DNA of 64,000 bases from Leptobrachium leishanense (lineage: Eukaryota > Chordata > Amphibia > Anura > Megophryidae). A program made the translations under genes and the position numbers. Positions 10,188 to 19,316 of the stretch are shown in pieces. Each line of letters opens with the position of its first letter. The first letter of the stretch is position 1. The stretch is taken from assembly GCA_009667805.1 (NCBI GenBank), contig RXON01001589.1, positions 1-64,000 of the forward strand. Direction: 5' to 3'. Below the pieces are notes generated by a model. The model did not search any database. It had not been told where the DNA came from and saw only the letters and a program-made list of their open reading frames with translations.

Positions 10188-11837
10188 TTGTTAACTGAAG
10201 ATCAGGATAAGGCAGAAATTTTAAATGATTATTTTTCTTCAGTATTTATCAAAGAGAAACCTATAACAGGAGACATGAAATTCATTAATAAAAACTTACT
10301 AATACAAAGTGACTGGTTGACTCAGGACAAGGTTTTACACAAATTAAACAATGTGAATGTTAATAAAGCCCCAGGGCCAGATGGAATTCACCCGCGAGTA
10401 CTAAGAGAGCTATGTGTTGAAATATGTAAACCTCTGTTCTTAATCTTTCAAGATTCTTTTCTTTCAGGAATAGTACCAGAGGATTGGAGAAAAGCTGACG
10501 TGGTCCCTATATTTAAGAAAGGTTTAAAATTTGTGCCTGGGAATTATAGACCTGTGAGCTTAACATCTGTGGCTGGGAAAGTATTTGAGGGGTTACTAAG
10601 GGATAATATTCAGGAATTTATTGGGAGGTATAATGTAATTGGCAAAAATCAGCATGGTTTCATGAAACACAGATCATGTCAGACTAACCTAATTACGTTC
10701 TATGAGGAAGTAAGTAGAAGTATAGATCAGGGGGTCGCAGTGGATGTGATTTACTTAGATTTTGCCAAAGCTTTCGACACAGTTCCACACAAAAGGTTAC
10801 TATTTAAATTAAGAAAAAATGGTCTAGATGAAAATACTTGTTCTTGGATAGAAAACTGGCTAAAAGATAGGGTACAGAGAGTGGTCATAAATGGTACATT
10901 TTCAAGATGGACACCAGTGGTAAGTGGTGTCCCTCAGGGGTCTGTTATAGGACCAATACTATTCAATTTATTTATAAATGACCTTGAGATAGGCATTGAA
11001 AGTCATGTATCAGTGTTTGCAGATGACACAAAGCTAGGAAAAGTAATACAATGTGAGCAGGATGTTACTTCGCTGCAGAGGGATTTAGATAGATTGGGGG
11101 ACTGGGCACTTAAATGGCAGATGAAATTTAATCTAGATAAATGTAAAGTTATGCACTTTGGAGTGAAGAACACACAAGCAATTTATACCCTAAATGGTAC
11201 GGAGTTAGGGAAATCCAAGCAGGAGAAGGATTTGGGAATAATCATAGACTTCAAACTAAGTAACAATGTGCAATGTCAAACAGCAGCCGCCAAGGCCAGC
11301 AAAGTACTGGCATGCATTAAAAGGGGAGTTCACTCACGGGATGAAAACATAATTTTGCCTCTGTATAAATCAATGGTCAGGCCGCACCTTGAATATGCCG
11401 TGCAATTTTGGGCACCTGTCTTAAAAAAAGATATTATATCGTTAGAAAAAGTGCAGAGACGGGCAACTAAATTAATAAGGGGGATGGAAGGGTTAAGTTA
11501 TGAGGAAAGACTAACAAGCTTAAACCTGTTTAGTTTAGAGAAAAGGCGCCTTAGAGGGGATCTGATAACCTTATATAAATATATACGGGGCCATTATCAA
11601 CCATTGTCTGATAACCTATTCATTAACAGGACTATACATAGGACAAGGGGTCATCCATTTAGACTGGAAGAAAGAAAATTTAGCTTAAAGCATAGGAAGG
11701 GTTATTTTACGGTGAGAACAATAAAGCTGTGGAATTCTCTGCCTGTTGAGGTGGTTGGGTCAGAGTCTGTACAGACTTTTAAAAAACGACTGGATGACTT
11801 CCTGCAGACACAGAATATTAAGGGTTATAATATTTAA
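10188..11837 (+). CDS. CR1 family 2 reverse transcriptase, long intact frame
   Basis: A single open frame of 549 residues containing the RT and C-terminal domain. In order: NKAPGPDGIHPRVLREL near residue 60, GNYRPVSLTSVAGKVFEGLL near 120, the first catalytic Asp in YLDFAKAFDTVPHKRLL near 190, SGVPQGSVIGPILFNLFIND near 245, and SVFADDTKLG with the catalytic Asp pair near 277-280. The CR1 C-terminal blocks follow: MVRPHLEYAVQFWAP, VQRRATKLIRG, KRRLRGDLITLYKYI and TIKLWNSLPVEVV. The stop is followed by the family 3' UTR. The first Met is probably not the true start, because the RT is normally fused to the upstream endonuclease. Although the element is not intact, this domain is undamaged, which points to fairly recent insertion. 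Confidence 0.9.
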   Translation: MLTEDQDKAEILNDYFSSVFIKEKPITGDMKFINKNLLIQSDWLTQDKVLHKLNNVNVNKAPGPDGIHPRVLRELCVEICKPLFLIFQDSFLSGIVPEDWRKADVVPIFKKGLKFVPGNYRPVSLTSVAGKVFEGLLRDNIQEFIGRYNVIGKNQHGFMKHRSCQTNLITFYEEVSRSIDQGVAVDVIYLDFAKAFDTVPHKRLLFKLRKNGLDENTCSWIENWLKDRVQRVVINGTFSRWTPVVSGVPQGSVIGPILFNLFINDLEIGIESHVSVFADDTKLGKVIQCEQDVTSLQRDLDRLGDWALKWQMKFNLDKCKVMHFGVKNTQAIYTLNGTELGKSKQEKDLGIIIDFKLSNNVQCQTAAAKASKVLACIKRGVHSRDENIILPLYKSMVRPHLEYAVQFWAPVLKKDIISLEKVQRRATKLIRGMEGLSYEERLTSLNLFSLEKRRLRGDLITLYKYIRGHYQPLSDNLFINRTIHRTRGHPFRLEERKFSLKHRKGYFTVRTIKLWNSLPVEVVGSESVQTFKKRLDDFLQTQNIKGYNI

Positions 11838-12038
11838 TATGTGGGTAAAAGCTTCTTGATCCAAGGAGAAATCTGACTGCCATTCTGGGGTCAAGAAGGA
11901 ATTTTTTCCCAGTATGTTGCATATTGGCAAGCATTCAGACTGGGTTTTTTGCCTTCTTTTGGATCAACAGCAGTAGGTTATGTGGGAGAGGCTGAACCCG
12001 ATGGACGCATGTCTTTTTTCAGCCTATATAACTATGTA

Positions 12039-12748
12039 TTCGGTGTCCCGGAGCAAGACTCTCTAAGGGACCCACTATGATCCATAGCGATCGCTCAAAG
12101 GGCACCTCAATTATTGTCAGAGGCACCAAGGGGTTCTATAATGGGGTGCTGGGGCAGTTAACTGGCAAAACAGGTAACAGGAGGAACAGTACCTCTTAAC
12201 TGCGGCACCTATCCCTGGCCAGTAAAACTGGTCTGTTATCCAGGCCTCGTTTTCTCAGCTCCCAGGTGACCACCTAGAGCATCAGTGAGCCAGATCCAGC
12301 ACCATTCTCTGGTAGCCTGGGGTACTAGTAATTGTTCCACAATTTCTCCCCGAATTTCTGATACCCGGTAGAACAGATCATTATTGACCGCAAAGTGAGG
12401 AAATCTTTTCTCTGCATCTGGTGCTTGAGGTACCCCACTGACAACAGTTACCTGTTCGCGAGCATTCATCAACATCGGGTCACCCATTTGAGCCCTGCCA
12501 AATGCACCTCTGGACACATCTAAGTCAGGGTGTACTGGATAAGAAGAACCCTCCCCCTCATCCACCCCAAGTGTAATATCTACAGGGGATAATTCCTCTT
12601 CATCCTCTCTTACCATAACCGGCACGGGAGAGGATTCCCCCTCCTTGGATGTCAACTCAGGTTGAGGAGCTAGGACACTCACATCAGTTACAACATTCTT
12701 ATTTTGAACACATTTGAGCAACTCCTCATCAACAGTGTCCACAGTCAT
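12039..12748 (-). pseudogene. Gypsy integrase N-terminal part and acidic linker
   Basis: The minus-strand open piece (12748-12236) starts with an acidic Ser/Glu-rich linker. It then shows the integrase entry region FAVNNDLFYRVSEIRG, a LLVPQATRE block, and the zinc-finger start with GGHLGAEKT. A frameshift splits the first His of the HHCC finger. Between 12235 and 12039 another frame gives FYWPGIGAAVKRYCSSC, the CxxC half of the finger, and a VGPLRESCSGTPN stretch that continues across the CR1 insertion into the catalytic core. Confidence 0.8.
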
Positions 12749-13593
12749 GTTTGGTGGGGTGACCCTGAATTGTTCCCCAGTTCGATGGGCAGTTCAGTTT
12801 GTGCCAAGCACCACAGTTCAGCAAACAAGGGGCAGTCCCATCCCACAATCACATCATGTATCAGAGTACTCACCACCCTGACCTCTTGGGTGACCGAAGT
12901 GTTCCTGGCGGAAATGGTGACAGGGATCAGCGGATACTCCCGAATATCCCCATGGATACAGACAACCCGGAGGGTTCTTTGTACTGGACCGAGCCTTCCG
13001 ACTACCCGGGCATGCACCAGGGTGACCATACTCCCAGAGTCCAGGAGAGCTTTGGCTGGGCGGTGATTCACCCACACAGTACATTCAAACTGACCCCCCT
13101 CTAGGTCAAGGTGGGTAGTGCACGTTGTGAGGGTGTAGAAAGACACTCTCCGAGCGGATCCACACTCCATGGGCTCCTCCTGTAGCGGACACTGCGCCCG
13201 GGTATGGCCCCAGGCGCGACACCTCCAACACTGTATATCGCCAGCAGTTCGGGTAGCAACAGGCCTCTGCAGAACCGAGGAAGATGATTTTGGGGTGCTG
13301 GTTCCCGGGTCCAGTGACGCTTCCCTCCGAGGAACTGAAGCAGGCCTCACAGGCGGTGGCAAGACTGGTCCGCGACGACTGGTTGGTCTGAGCAGGTCCT
13401 CCACCATGGTGTATCTCTCCACCATCTTGACTACCAGTGCTGCAGTCTTGGGGTCCCCATGGCTGACCCAGCGCTGTAGATCCTTTGGTAGAGACCTCAG
13501 GTAGTGGTCCATCACAACCCTTTCGACCATTTGCGCTCTAGTCAGGGTCTTTGGCTGCAACCACTTTTTAACCAGCTGTCCTAAGTCATGCAT
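12745..13593 (-). pseudogene. Gypsy Gag C-terminal half (SCAN-like, zinc knuckle) and protease
   Basis: The minus-strand frame of 282 residues starts in a capsid C-terminal segment: LVKKWLQPKTLTRAQMVERV followed by VMDHYLRSLPKDLQRWVSHG, close in pattern to vertebrate SCAN domains. Next are a Pro/Ser-rich linker, a nucleocapsid zinc knuckle CWRCRAWGHTRAQC (CX2CX4HX4C), and a retropepsin. The protease shows AKALLDSGSMVTLVHARVV (catalytic DSG), IHGDIREYPLIPVTI and HDVIVGWDCPLF. Cleavage of the polyprotein is its expected role. The frame is offset from the upstream Gag by a frameshift at about 13600. Confidence 0.85.
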
Positions 13594-13611
13594 CTGGGAC
13601 GGGGTGGCTGG

Positions 13612-14181
13612 TCAGGGCAGTTTACAGCAGTGAACACGTTGAGCCCGGACAGCAACAGTTACCCCAAGGCGGGCCAGAACCTCAGCTTTCAGCCGGTCAT
13701 AATTCTTTGCATCTTCTAGGGGCAGGTCAAAATATGCCTTTTGAGGGTCTCCTGTCAGAAACGGGGCAATGAGACCGGCCCATTGGTCTTGGGGCCACCC
13801 CTCTCTCTCAGCAGTCCTTTCAAATGTGGTAAGAAATGCTTCCACATCATCACTGGCAGACAGTTTTTGGAGGAAATGACTGGCCCTTATGGAGACATGG
13901 TTACCAGTAGTGACCACTGCTTGATCACGTCCAGGTGCAAGTTGCTGCATGGCCTCCCGCAGGGCATTGATCTGCGTCTGTGTGGCTACCTGCTGTGCTG
14001 CAAGTTGTGCAGCCAGCAAATGGGTGCTTTCTTGTTGGGCAGCAACAGCCTGTGCCAGGGCTTGTTGCCGTGTAGCCATCGCCTCTTCATGGCGAGTCTG
14101 GGCCTGCACATTGACAAAGACCATCTGCTTAACGAGCTCCTCCATAGCTGTGGACTTCAGTGCAGCCTTAGCCCAGGACAT
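13612..14181 (-). pseudogene. Gypsy Gag N-terminal half
   Basis: This 189-residue minus-strand frame starts at the Met of MSWAKAALKSTAMEELVKQM. A long Ala/Gln-rich coiled coil (about residues 25-90) is followed by the capsid N-terminal block ASDDVEAFLTTFERTAEREG, then WPQDQWAGLIAPFLTGDPQK and AYFDLPLEDAKNYDRLKAEV. The frame ends by frameshift before the SCAN-like segment. The start lies about 120 bp inside the 5' LTR, which is a normal leader length. Confidence 0.8.
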
Positions 14182-14300
14182 GCAATCAGAACACTGTCCT
14201 TTAAAAATGTCAGTTTATTTTTTATTTATTTTTTTTTCACAAAAATTCCTCTTGCTTGACGTGTGAGGGGTAGCAAATTGCCCGCATTCGAAACACCAGT

Positions 14301-14761
14301 TGTGACGTTTGGGGGCCCACAGAGCACGTGCACAATGTCTTTCACAAACAAAACAGTTTTATTCACCCTTTCAGGGCAGTCAAAAAGGCAACATAATAAG
14401 TACAGTACACTTTGGTTCAGTGAAATTAAAGCAAAGTCCTGATCTTCAGCACAAATAAACAGAGAAATAATAGTGGCTCACCAATGCTTTAAACAGTCCC
14501 AAACCTGGGGAATCCTTTCCCCAGTATGTAGAAGCCTCTCCAGCAAGGCACAGCACGTCTCCTGCTTTTGGAACACAAACACACAGCTTCCACTGATTAC
14601 TTTCCTTTTCCTGAACTCCCACAATCCTATCTGGGAGTTGCTGGCTTTAAAACTCTTCCTGGACAGGAAGATTAACCCTGTGGTTGCCCTTAAAGGGTCC
14701 ACAACCCAAATTGGGGTGAAACATATTGTCCATCCAGGACCCAGCCCTGCCGACCTCTACA
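14301..14761 (-). repeat. 5' LTR of the Gmr1-like element (middle of three LTRs)
   Basis: This 461-bp block has plus-strand ends TGTGACGTTTGG and CTCTACA. It is the partner of 6091-6545 and also matches 14834-15174. The leader beyond it (14290-14300) reads ACTGGTGTTTC on the minus strand. On its other side (14762-14823) lies a polypurine tract and about 60 bp that match the internal 3' end of the element at 6546-6606. Confidence 0.85.
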
Positions 14762-15174
14762 TATCCCCCCCCCTCTGTCTCAACGCGGAGGTGTTTGAGG
14801 CAACAGTAGACAGCCCACAATGCAAACACCAGTTGTGACGTTTGGGGGCCCACAGAGCACGTGCACAATGTCTTTCACAAACAAAACAGTTTTATTCACC
14901 CTTTCAGGGCAGTCAAAAAGGCAACATAATAAGTACACGCTTTGGTTCAGCGAAATTAAAGCAAAGTCCTGATCTTCAGCACAAATAAACAGAGAAATAA
15001 TAGTGGCTCACCAACGCTTTAAACAGTCCCAAACCTAGGGAATCCTTTCCCCAGTATGTAGAAGCCTCTTCCTGGACAGGAAGATTAACCCTGTGGTTGC
15101 CCTTAAAGGGTCCACAACCCAAATAGGGGTGAAACATATTGTCCATCCAGGACCCAGCCCTGCCGACCTCTACA
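14762..15174 (-). mobile_element. Second gypsy copy reduced to an LTR plus 72 bp of internal sequence
   Basis: An extra LTR (14834-15174, 341 bp) shares both ends with the other two LTRs but lacks about 120 bp in the middle (junction near 15069). Between it and the next LTR are only 72 bp: ten leader bases (ACTGGTGTTT on the minus strand) fused to the last 60 bp of the internal region with the polypurine tract. The unit is therefore LTR, collapsed interior, LTR, whose second LTR doubles as the 5' LTR of the larger element. I see no clear target duplication between the 6091 and 15174 flanks. Confidence 0.75.
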
Positions 15175-15397
15175 TTATATATTTTTTTATTTTACTATAT
15201 TTTGTGCTACAAGAAATAAATAGTTTTGTTAACAAGTTATATCATGTGTCTCCTCTCCACTCATTAGCATTTATTGACAAAACAATTATTAGTTAAAAAA
15301 AAATTCTAAAAAATTGGATTTATTCATTGTCGGGTCAGTGAACAATGTTCGGTCCTATACTGTGTTTGTTTAGTCAGGTGTGCAACCTATTCATGAT

Positions 15398-16004
15398 TAG
15401 GGATGGACTGCCGGTTTAAATCAGTTCGAACAGTTGATTTGAACATCGGCAGTTGGAAAGTTAAAACTGCAAACTTTTTGGGCCATTGGAAAAAAGTTCG
15501 ACCAATTTTTTTTTAAAAAAAGGTAGTATAAATAAAGACACCCTTACCTGCAGAATATTATAAGCAAAGGTTTGGTATTTGCATTTAAAACGTGAATATT
15601 TTTAACAATGAACCCTATGAGGCTAAAACATTTTCCACACCTTGTTGATAAAACCTTTCCCACACCTTTTTTAACATTTCAAATGAACTATCAAATGGAT
15701 ATCCATTTGATAGTTCATTTCAAATTCGGTAGTTAGTCATTATACAAATAGGTGCACATTTTTTTAAAAATCTTTAGTTTTTTTTCATTTCCTGTTCCCC
15801 AGGGCAGTAGCCACTAACCGTCGTAGCCGGACCCCCATACACCTTATTTTTTATAGCCAATATCTCGCACACATATGCCCTCTCGAAGGGCACTTTAATT
15901 TTCAAACTTTTTGAGAACCATAGACTTGCATTGTGTTCTATGTTCAAATTCTAAAGTTCGAATGCGACTGCGAGGCAAATACGGGGGTGTTCAGTCCATT
16001 ACTA
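15398..16004. mobile_element. Short hAT-like MITE with TAGGGATG ends
   Basis: This 607-bp non-autonomous element starts TAGGGATGGACTG and ends CAGTCCATTACTA, an inverted repeat with a few changes in the last bases. The 8-bp flanks are identical: TTCATGAT at 15390-15397 and 16005-16012. An 8-bp duplication and YARNG-type ends fit the hAT superfamily. Inside are a palindrome around 15690-15715 (TCAAATGGATATCCATTTGA) and the AATATTTTTAACA-type module shared with the larger family members at 29803, 36563 and 58136. There is no coding capacity. Confidence 0.8.
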
Positions 16005-16042
16005 TTCATGATGTATAAAAAATTTGTAATTTACTTACTTAC

Positions 16043-16259
16043 CGGTGACGAATGCATTCAATGGTTCGATGGGTTTGCTGGACCGTGTAAAAAACTGTAA
16101 ATAAACAGCATCCCTCACCCGTCCCCATGCAGCCCTCTTCATGGCCTTGTGACTCTTAGATGAGAAGTTTTTTCTTTTCGGACACCACCGCCGCCACCAG
16201 AGCATTGTTCTCATCGGTGGTAAACCTTGGCCCCCTTTTCTGCACAGGCTGGAGTACAT
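16043..16259 (-). pseudogene. Myb/SANT-like DNA-binding domain exon (frameshifted)
   Basis: The minus-strand sequence contains KRGPRFTTDENNALVAAVV, the start of a Myb/SANT-like domain of the kind paired with Harbinger transposons and found in many amphibian proteins. The next helix (SHKAMKRAAWGRVRDAV) lies in another frame after one indel, and the recognition-helix region reads QTHRTIECIRHR. The segment ends at a strong donor (GTAAGTAAG, 16041 downwards). An acceptor-like TGTGCAG lies at 16240. It would bind DNA. The rest of this copy, downstream on the minus strand, is not found intact next to it. Confidence 0.6.
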
Positions 16260-16286
16260 GTAAGGACAGGGTGGAGGGAGGAGGAA

Positions 16287-16530
16287 CTGCCCTCCCTTAT
16301 CCTCCCACCCCTCTCCCTCACATCATCCACATCACGCCACCTCTCGCTTCCCGCCTCCCTCCCCCCTCACAACACTCACATGCCCCAAACCCCACACCCC
16401 TCACACCCCCCTCACCACACGCTCCGGCCCAAACCCCTCACCCCTCACACCCCCCTCACCACTCACATGCCCCAAACCCCTCACACCCCCCTCAACAATC
16501 ACACGCCCTCACACACTCCTCACACAATGA
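16287..16530. repeat. C-rich low-complexity tract
   Basis: The plus strand is dominated by CCCTCACACCCCC-like units with CATGCCCCAAAC variants. It looks like an imperfect short-period minisatellite. Its position upstream (minus strand) of the Myb/SANT exon could make it promoter-proximal, but nothing specific supports that. Confidence 0.6.
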
Positions 16531-17318
16531 GGTCTTGGCTGGACTGTCGGCAGCTGCCGTTCCCCCACGCTGTTGTCTTCCTGCAAACTAAGACGTGACC
16601 ATATTGGCGGGCAGCGTCTTAGTGGACAGCGATGGGAGAGAGAGAGCTCATAGCTGGGAGGAGGTGTTGCGGGAAGCCGCGAACAGGGGCAAATAAACTA
16701 GACCTGAGCCGCACTGAGAATCTTTGGGTTGTGTCGGAGAAGACTTCACGCAGTGCTGCCATCAATATTTTTTGATAAATTCGTCATTATACAAATACAT
16801 ACAATGAATGTGACTATGGACAAAAATCCATGTTGTGACATCGCCTAAGCTTACCAAATCAAAACCATGCCACGGTAATGAAATCTCAAGGCAGTACAAC
16901 AAGGTTGTGTTAAAGTGTGTGACATTTTTTGGACAAGCAGGCCAGGCAGTGTAGAATGTTCACTGTCCAGTCACATTCATGGCCAGTTTGGCCACAAATA
17001 TGTTGAGAAATTTATGACAAAGGGTCCATTAGAAATGTCAATAAATTAATTTATGTATGTAGTACTAGTAGTGTACATACATATAATGTACAGTTAGGAA
17101 AAGAAATCAAGCAATACATTAAGGAAGGAAAAGCAACGCACACAAACAGGAAAATAGTGTAAAAATATAAAATTTATTAACAAATCAATTAAATAATGCC
17201 AAATGGTAAACAAACTACTGCCCGATTGGGAAAGAAACTATTAAACTATAAACTTACTAAAGTAACTAAATAAAAACAATAAACAACATTAATTGGAGGT
17301 GAGGACGGAGGTGGCTGC
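16531..17318. other. No gene recognised; 3' UTR and polyadenylation site of the exons above
   Basis: The minus-strand stop at 17319-17321 is followed by an AT-rich stretch with an AATAAA signal on the minus strand near 17170-17175, a plausible 3' end. From 16531 to about 17150 I see no coding region or repeat structure. One phrase (GTCATTATACAAATA) recurs at 15738 and 16783. Confidence 0.4.
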
Positions 17319-17452
17319 CTAGCAGAGGCGTTCCAGGACATCAACCGCATCATCGATAGATTTGGCTAGGTGTTTGAGGTTCCTGGACACCTGCTGCATT
17401 TTCTCTATTGCCGTCCTTATGGTGTTAGAATGCTGACGCTCCGGTCTGGCTT
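17319..17452 (-). CDS. Last coding exon: coiled-coil C-terminus
   Basis: Minus-strand exon with an AG acceptor above 17452. It is open in the frame set by the upstream exons and ends at TAG (17319-17321). It encodes ARPERQHSNTIRTAIEKMQQ and NLKHLAKSIDDAVDVLERLC, a short amphipathic helix. The intron above is about 111 bp. The helix resembles the C-terminal dimerisation segment common in amphibian Myb/SANT proteins; that link is inference. No function can be assigned from sequence alone. Confidence 0.6.
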
Positions 17453-17563
17453 CTCGTAGTATATAATATATCCAATTAATATGAAAGAAGGAAAATACAG
17501 TAAGTAAAACAGGTTTCTATTTTTGACTGAAAGAAAGTCATTAAAAAATATAACCGTATATAC

Positions 17564-17653
17564 CCGAGCTGACGGGCTCCTGAGGCTCCTCCTCCGACTC
17601 CCCTTCCTCCTCCTCCGACTCCCCTACAATCAGCGTCCGCACCTCTTTCGGTG
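17564..17653 (-). CDS. Acidic exon, copy 2
   Basis: This 90-bp minus-strand exon lies between an acceptor (GATATAG) and a donor (GTATATAC). It encodes PKEVRTLIVGESEEEEGE then SEEEPQEPVSS, a strongly acidic stretch. It leaves one base at its 3' end and needs two at its 5' end, which matches both neighbours. It is similar in start (KEV/QEV), acidity and flanking introns to 17758-17832, suggesting tandem duplication of an exon plus intron. Confidence 0.6.
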
Positions 17654-17757
17654 CTATATCTAAGAAATTAAAGAAATAAAAAAATACAGTAAACAAACAC
17701 CAAAACTGTTTTTTTTTTACCAAAAGTTGTTGCAAAATACAACAGTAAAAAAAAAAC

Positions 17758-17832
17758 CTGGACTGGCGGCCTCCTGCGGCTGCGGTTCCCTCTCTCCCTC
17801 ATCGTCCTCCTCCTGCTGCACCTCTTGTGATG
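17758..17832 (-). CDS. Acidic exon, copy 1
   Basis: This 75-bp minus-strand exon lies between TATATAG and GTTTTTTTTT. It encodes SQEVQQEEDDEGEREPQPQE followed by AASP. Its phase (1) joins cleanly to the exon at 17564-17653. The introns on either side (96 and 104 bp) share AAATACAGTAAAC and GTTGCAAAATA phrases. A further exon candidate at 17929-18011 (acceptor TTTGGCAG side, GTGATATA donor) is open and phase-compatible, but its peptide is less convincing. Confidence 0.55.
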
Positions 17833-18011
17833 CTATATATAAAAAAATTAAATGAAAATACAGTAAACAAAAAAGGTTTCTGTTTTTGAGCAAAAGTCGT
17901 TGCAAAATAAAACAGTAGTATATATCACAGAGCTGGTGGTCGCCCGTGGCTCTGTGGTGCTGCGTGCTGCCGCCGCCTGCGCCGTGGCATGAGATGCCTT
18001 CTTCCTGTTTT

Positions 18012-19208
18012 CTGCCAAATCCCAACAATATTATAACACGTAAATAATGCAGACTGGAAAAAAATGGTATATCTATACACTATATAATATATTGCCGAAC
18101 GTATTGCGACACCCCTCCTCCACCACTACCCACTACCAGCTTGACCCACCACTACTACTCCCATGATCTCATAGTTCTAAAGTCAGTGAGGTCACAAAAT
18201 ATTTATTTATTATTTACCCCTGCACATATAGACATATATTACGATTCAATAATAAAAAAAAATCAGAAGTAAACATTACGTTTATTTAAAACTATTATTT
18301 GTGTCGTGTGCATACAAAATGGAATTGTGCTGCTGACTGCTTTTAGTTATTTCAAAGATGGCCTCAGTCTTAGTTTCTGCGAATAAAACTGTGGATATTG
18401 CAGAAACAACAATAATCAGTCATTTTTTTTAAAATTCGCATCCAAAGCGTTCAATGACACTGCTGCAGCAAACTGAATTGCTGCGCTGCATCAATTCAGC
18501 AGCTGCTGAGGTATTAATTGAAGCCACTCTGAAGTCAAACTCTGTTTGGATGCACTTTCAGAAGAACTACATGTCCCATCCTACCACTTAGCAGAGGCTC
18601 AGAGATTTTTGTTGATGCGCAGGTGGGAGCCAATATTGGGCAAGCTGCGGGTCATCTCGTATGCATCACTCAGTCACAACAACCCTCCAACACACTACAG
18701 TACACACAGCACTGGCAGAACTAACGCCATAGCGATTAGCGACCAACGCGGGCCCTATGAGGCCTGCAGCCGAGTGGGGCCCGGTGAGAATAAGTCACAA
18801 CAACCAGGGGGCAGCCGGTGCCTTTGGGATAAATTGCTATGGGGGATGAATTGATATTGGGGGGATAAATTGATTTGATATTGGGGGCATAAATTGATTT
18901 GATATTGGGGATGGGGGTATTAATTGATAATATATTGGTGAGAAATAAATTAATATTTCTCTGTTTTCCCAGGAAGGATACATTGAGATTTCTCTGGTTT
19001 GTTCAGTTCAAAGAAGGATAATATCATCATGGAACTGACGTAGCGCTCCACGCTTCAAGCTTTAGTTTAGTTTTAAATATATATACGTTACGTTATTTCT
19101 TTTTTTAGGTAAAATGTGATTTTTTTTAAAGATACAAGCAACCTGGCTGCCTGCGAGTGCGACTCTATTGTCAAATGCTTTCTTTAATTCCTATAGGATG
19201 ATATAAAA
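18012..19208. other. No gene recognised; short GATAAATTGATTTGATATTGG repeats at 18841-18950
   Basis: About 1.2 kb of AT-rich DNA with no convincing coding frame on either strand. At 18841-18950 there are four or five imperfect copies of a roughly 23-bp unit built on ATTGATTTGATATTGGGG. The rest looks like ordinary intergenic sequence. Confidence 0.4.
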
Positions 19209-19316
19209 TACAGTCAAACCTGCATTTTAGAAAAGGGGCGGGAGAAACGTGAAAGTGGGCGGAGCTAGTTAGCAAGGTTACCATTGTGTCCCCCACAACT
19301 AAGCATTTCAGTCGTC

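Larger units (their letters stand above)
8808..12038 (+). mobile_element. CR1-clade LINE (family 2) inserted in the gypsy integrase gene
   Basis: Plus-strand non-LTR element with endonuclease and RT and a 3' tail of ACTATGTA-type units ending at 12038. Its flanks join to re-form the integrase coding sequence: the minus-strand codons for GTPN at 12039-12055 are followed by IILVVLDYATRY at 8807 downwards. That makes the junctions precise to a few bases. No target duplication is evident, which is common for CR1. The 3' tail and UTR recur at 46681-47128. It lacks an obvious ORF1, so it is probably 5' truncated. Confidence 0.9.
6091..14761 (-). mobile_element. Gmr1-like Ty3/gypsy LTR retrotransposon
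   Basis: Minus-strand element with LTRs at 14301-14761 (5') and 6091-6545 (3'), and a nested CR1 at 8808-12038. Removing the insert leaves about 5.4 kb. Internal order on the minus strand is Gag (coiled coil, SCAN-like capsid, CCHC), protease, integrase, RT, RNase H, then polypurine tract and LTR. Integrase lying before RT is the order of Ty1/copia but is known for the Gmr1 group of deuterostome gypsy elements. Vertebrate SCAN domains are thought to come from the gag of this group. All genes carry frameshifts. The first internal bases read ACTGGTGTTTCG, where a primer site would begin at TGG, but I do not recognise the tRNA. Confidence 0.85.

Noticed and set aside
14290..14300. Firm tRNA assignment for the Gmr1-like primer-binding site
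   Set aside because: TGGTGTTTCGAATGCGG starts like a primer site, but I could not match it to a tRNA acceptor stem with confidence.
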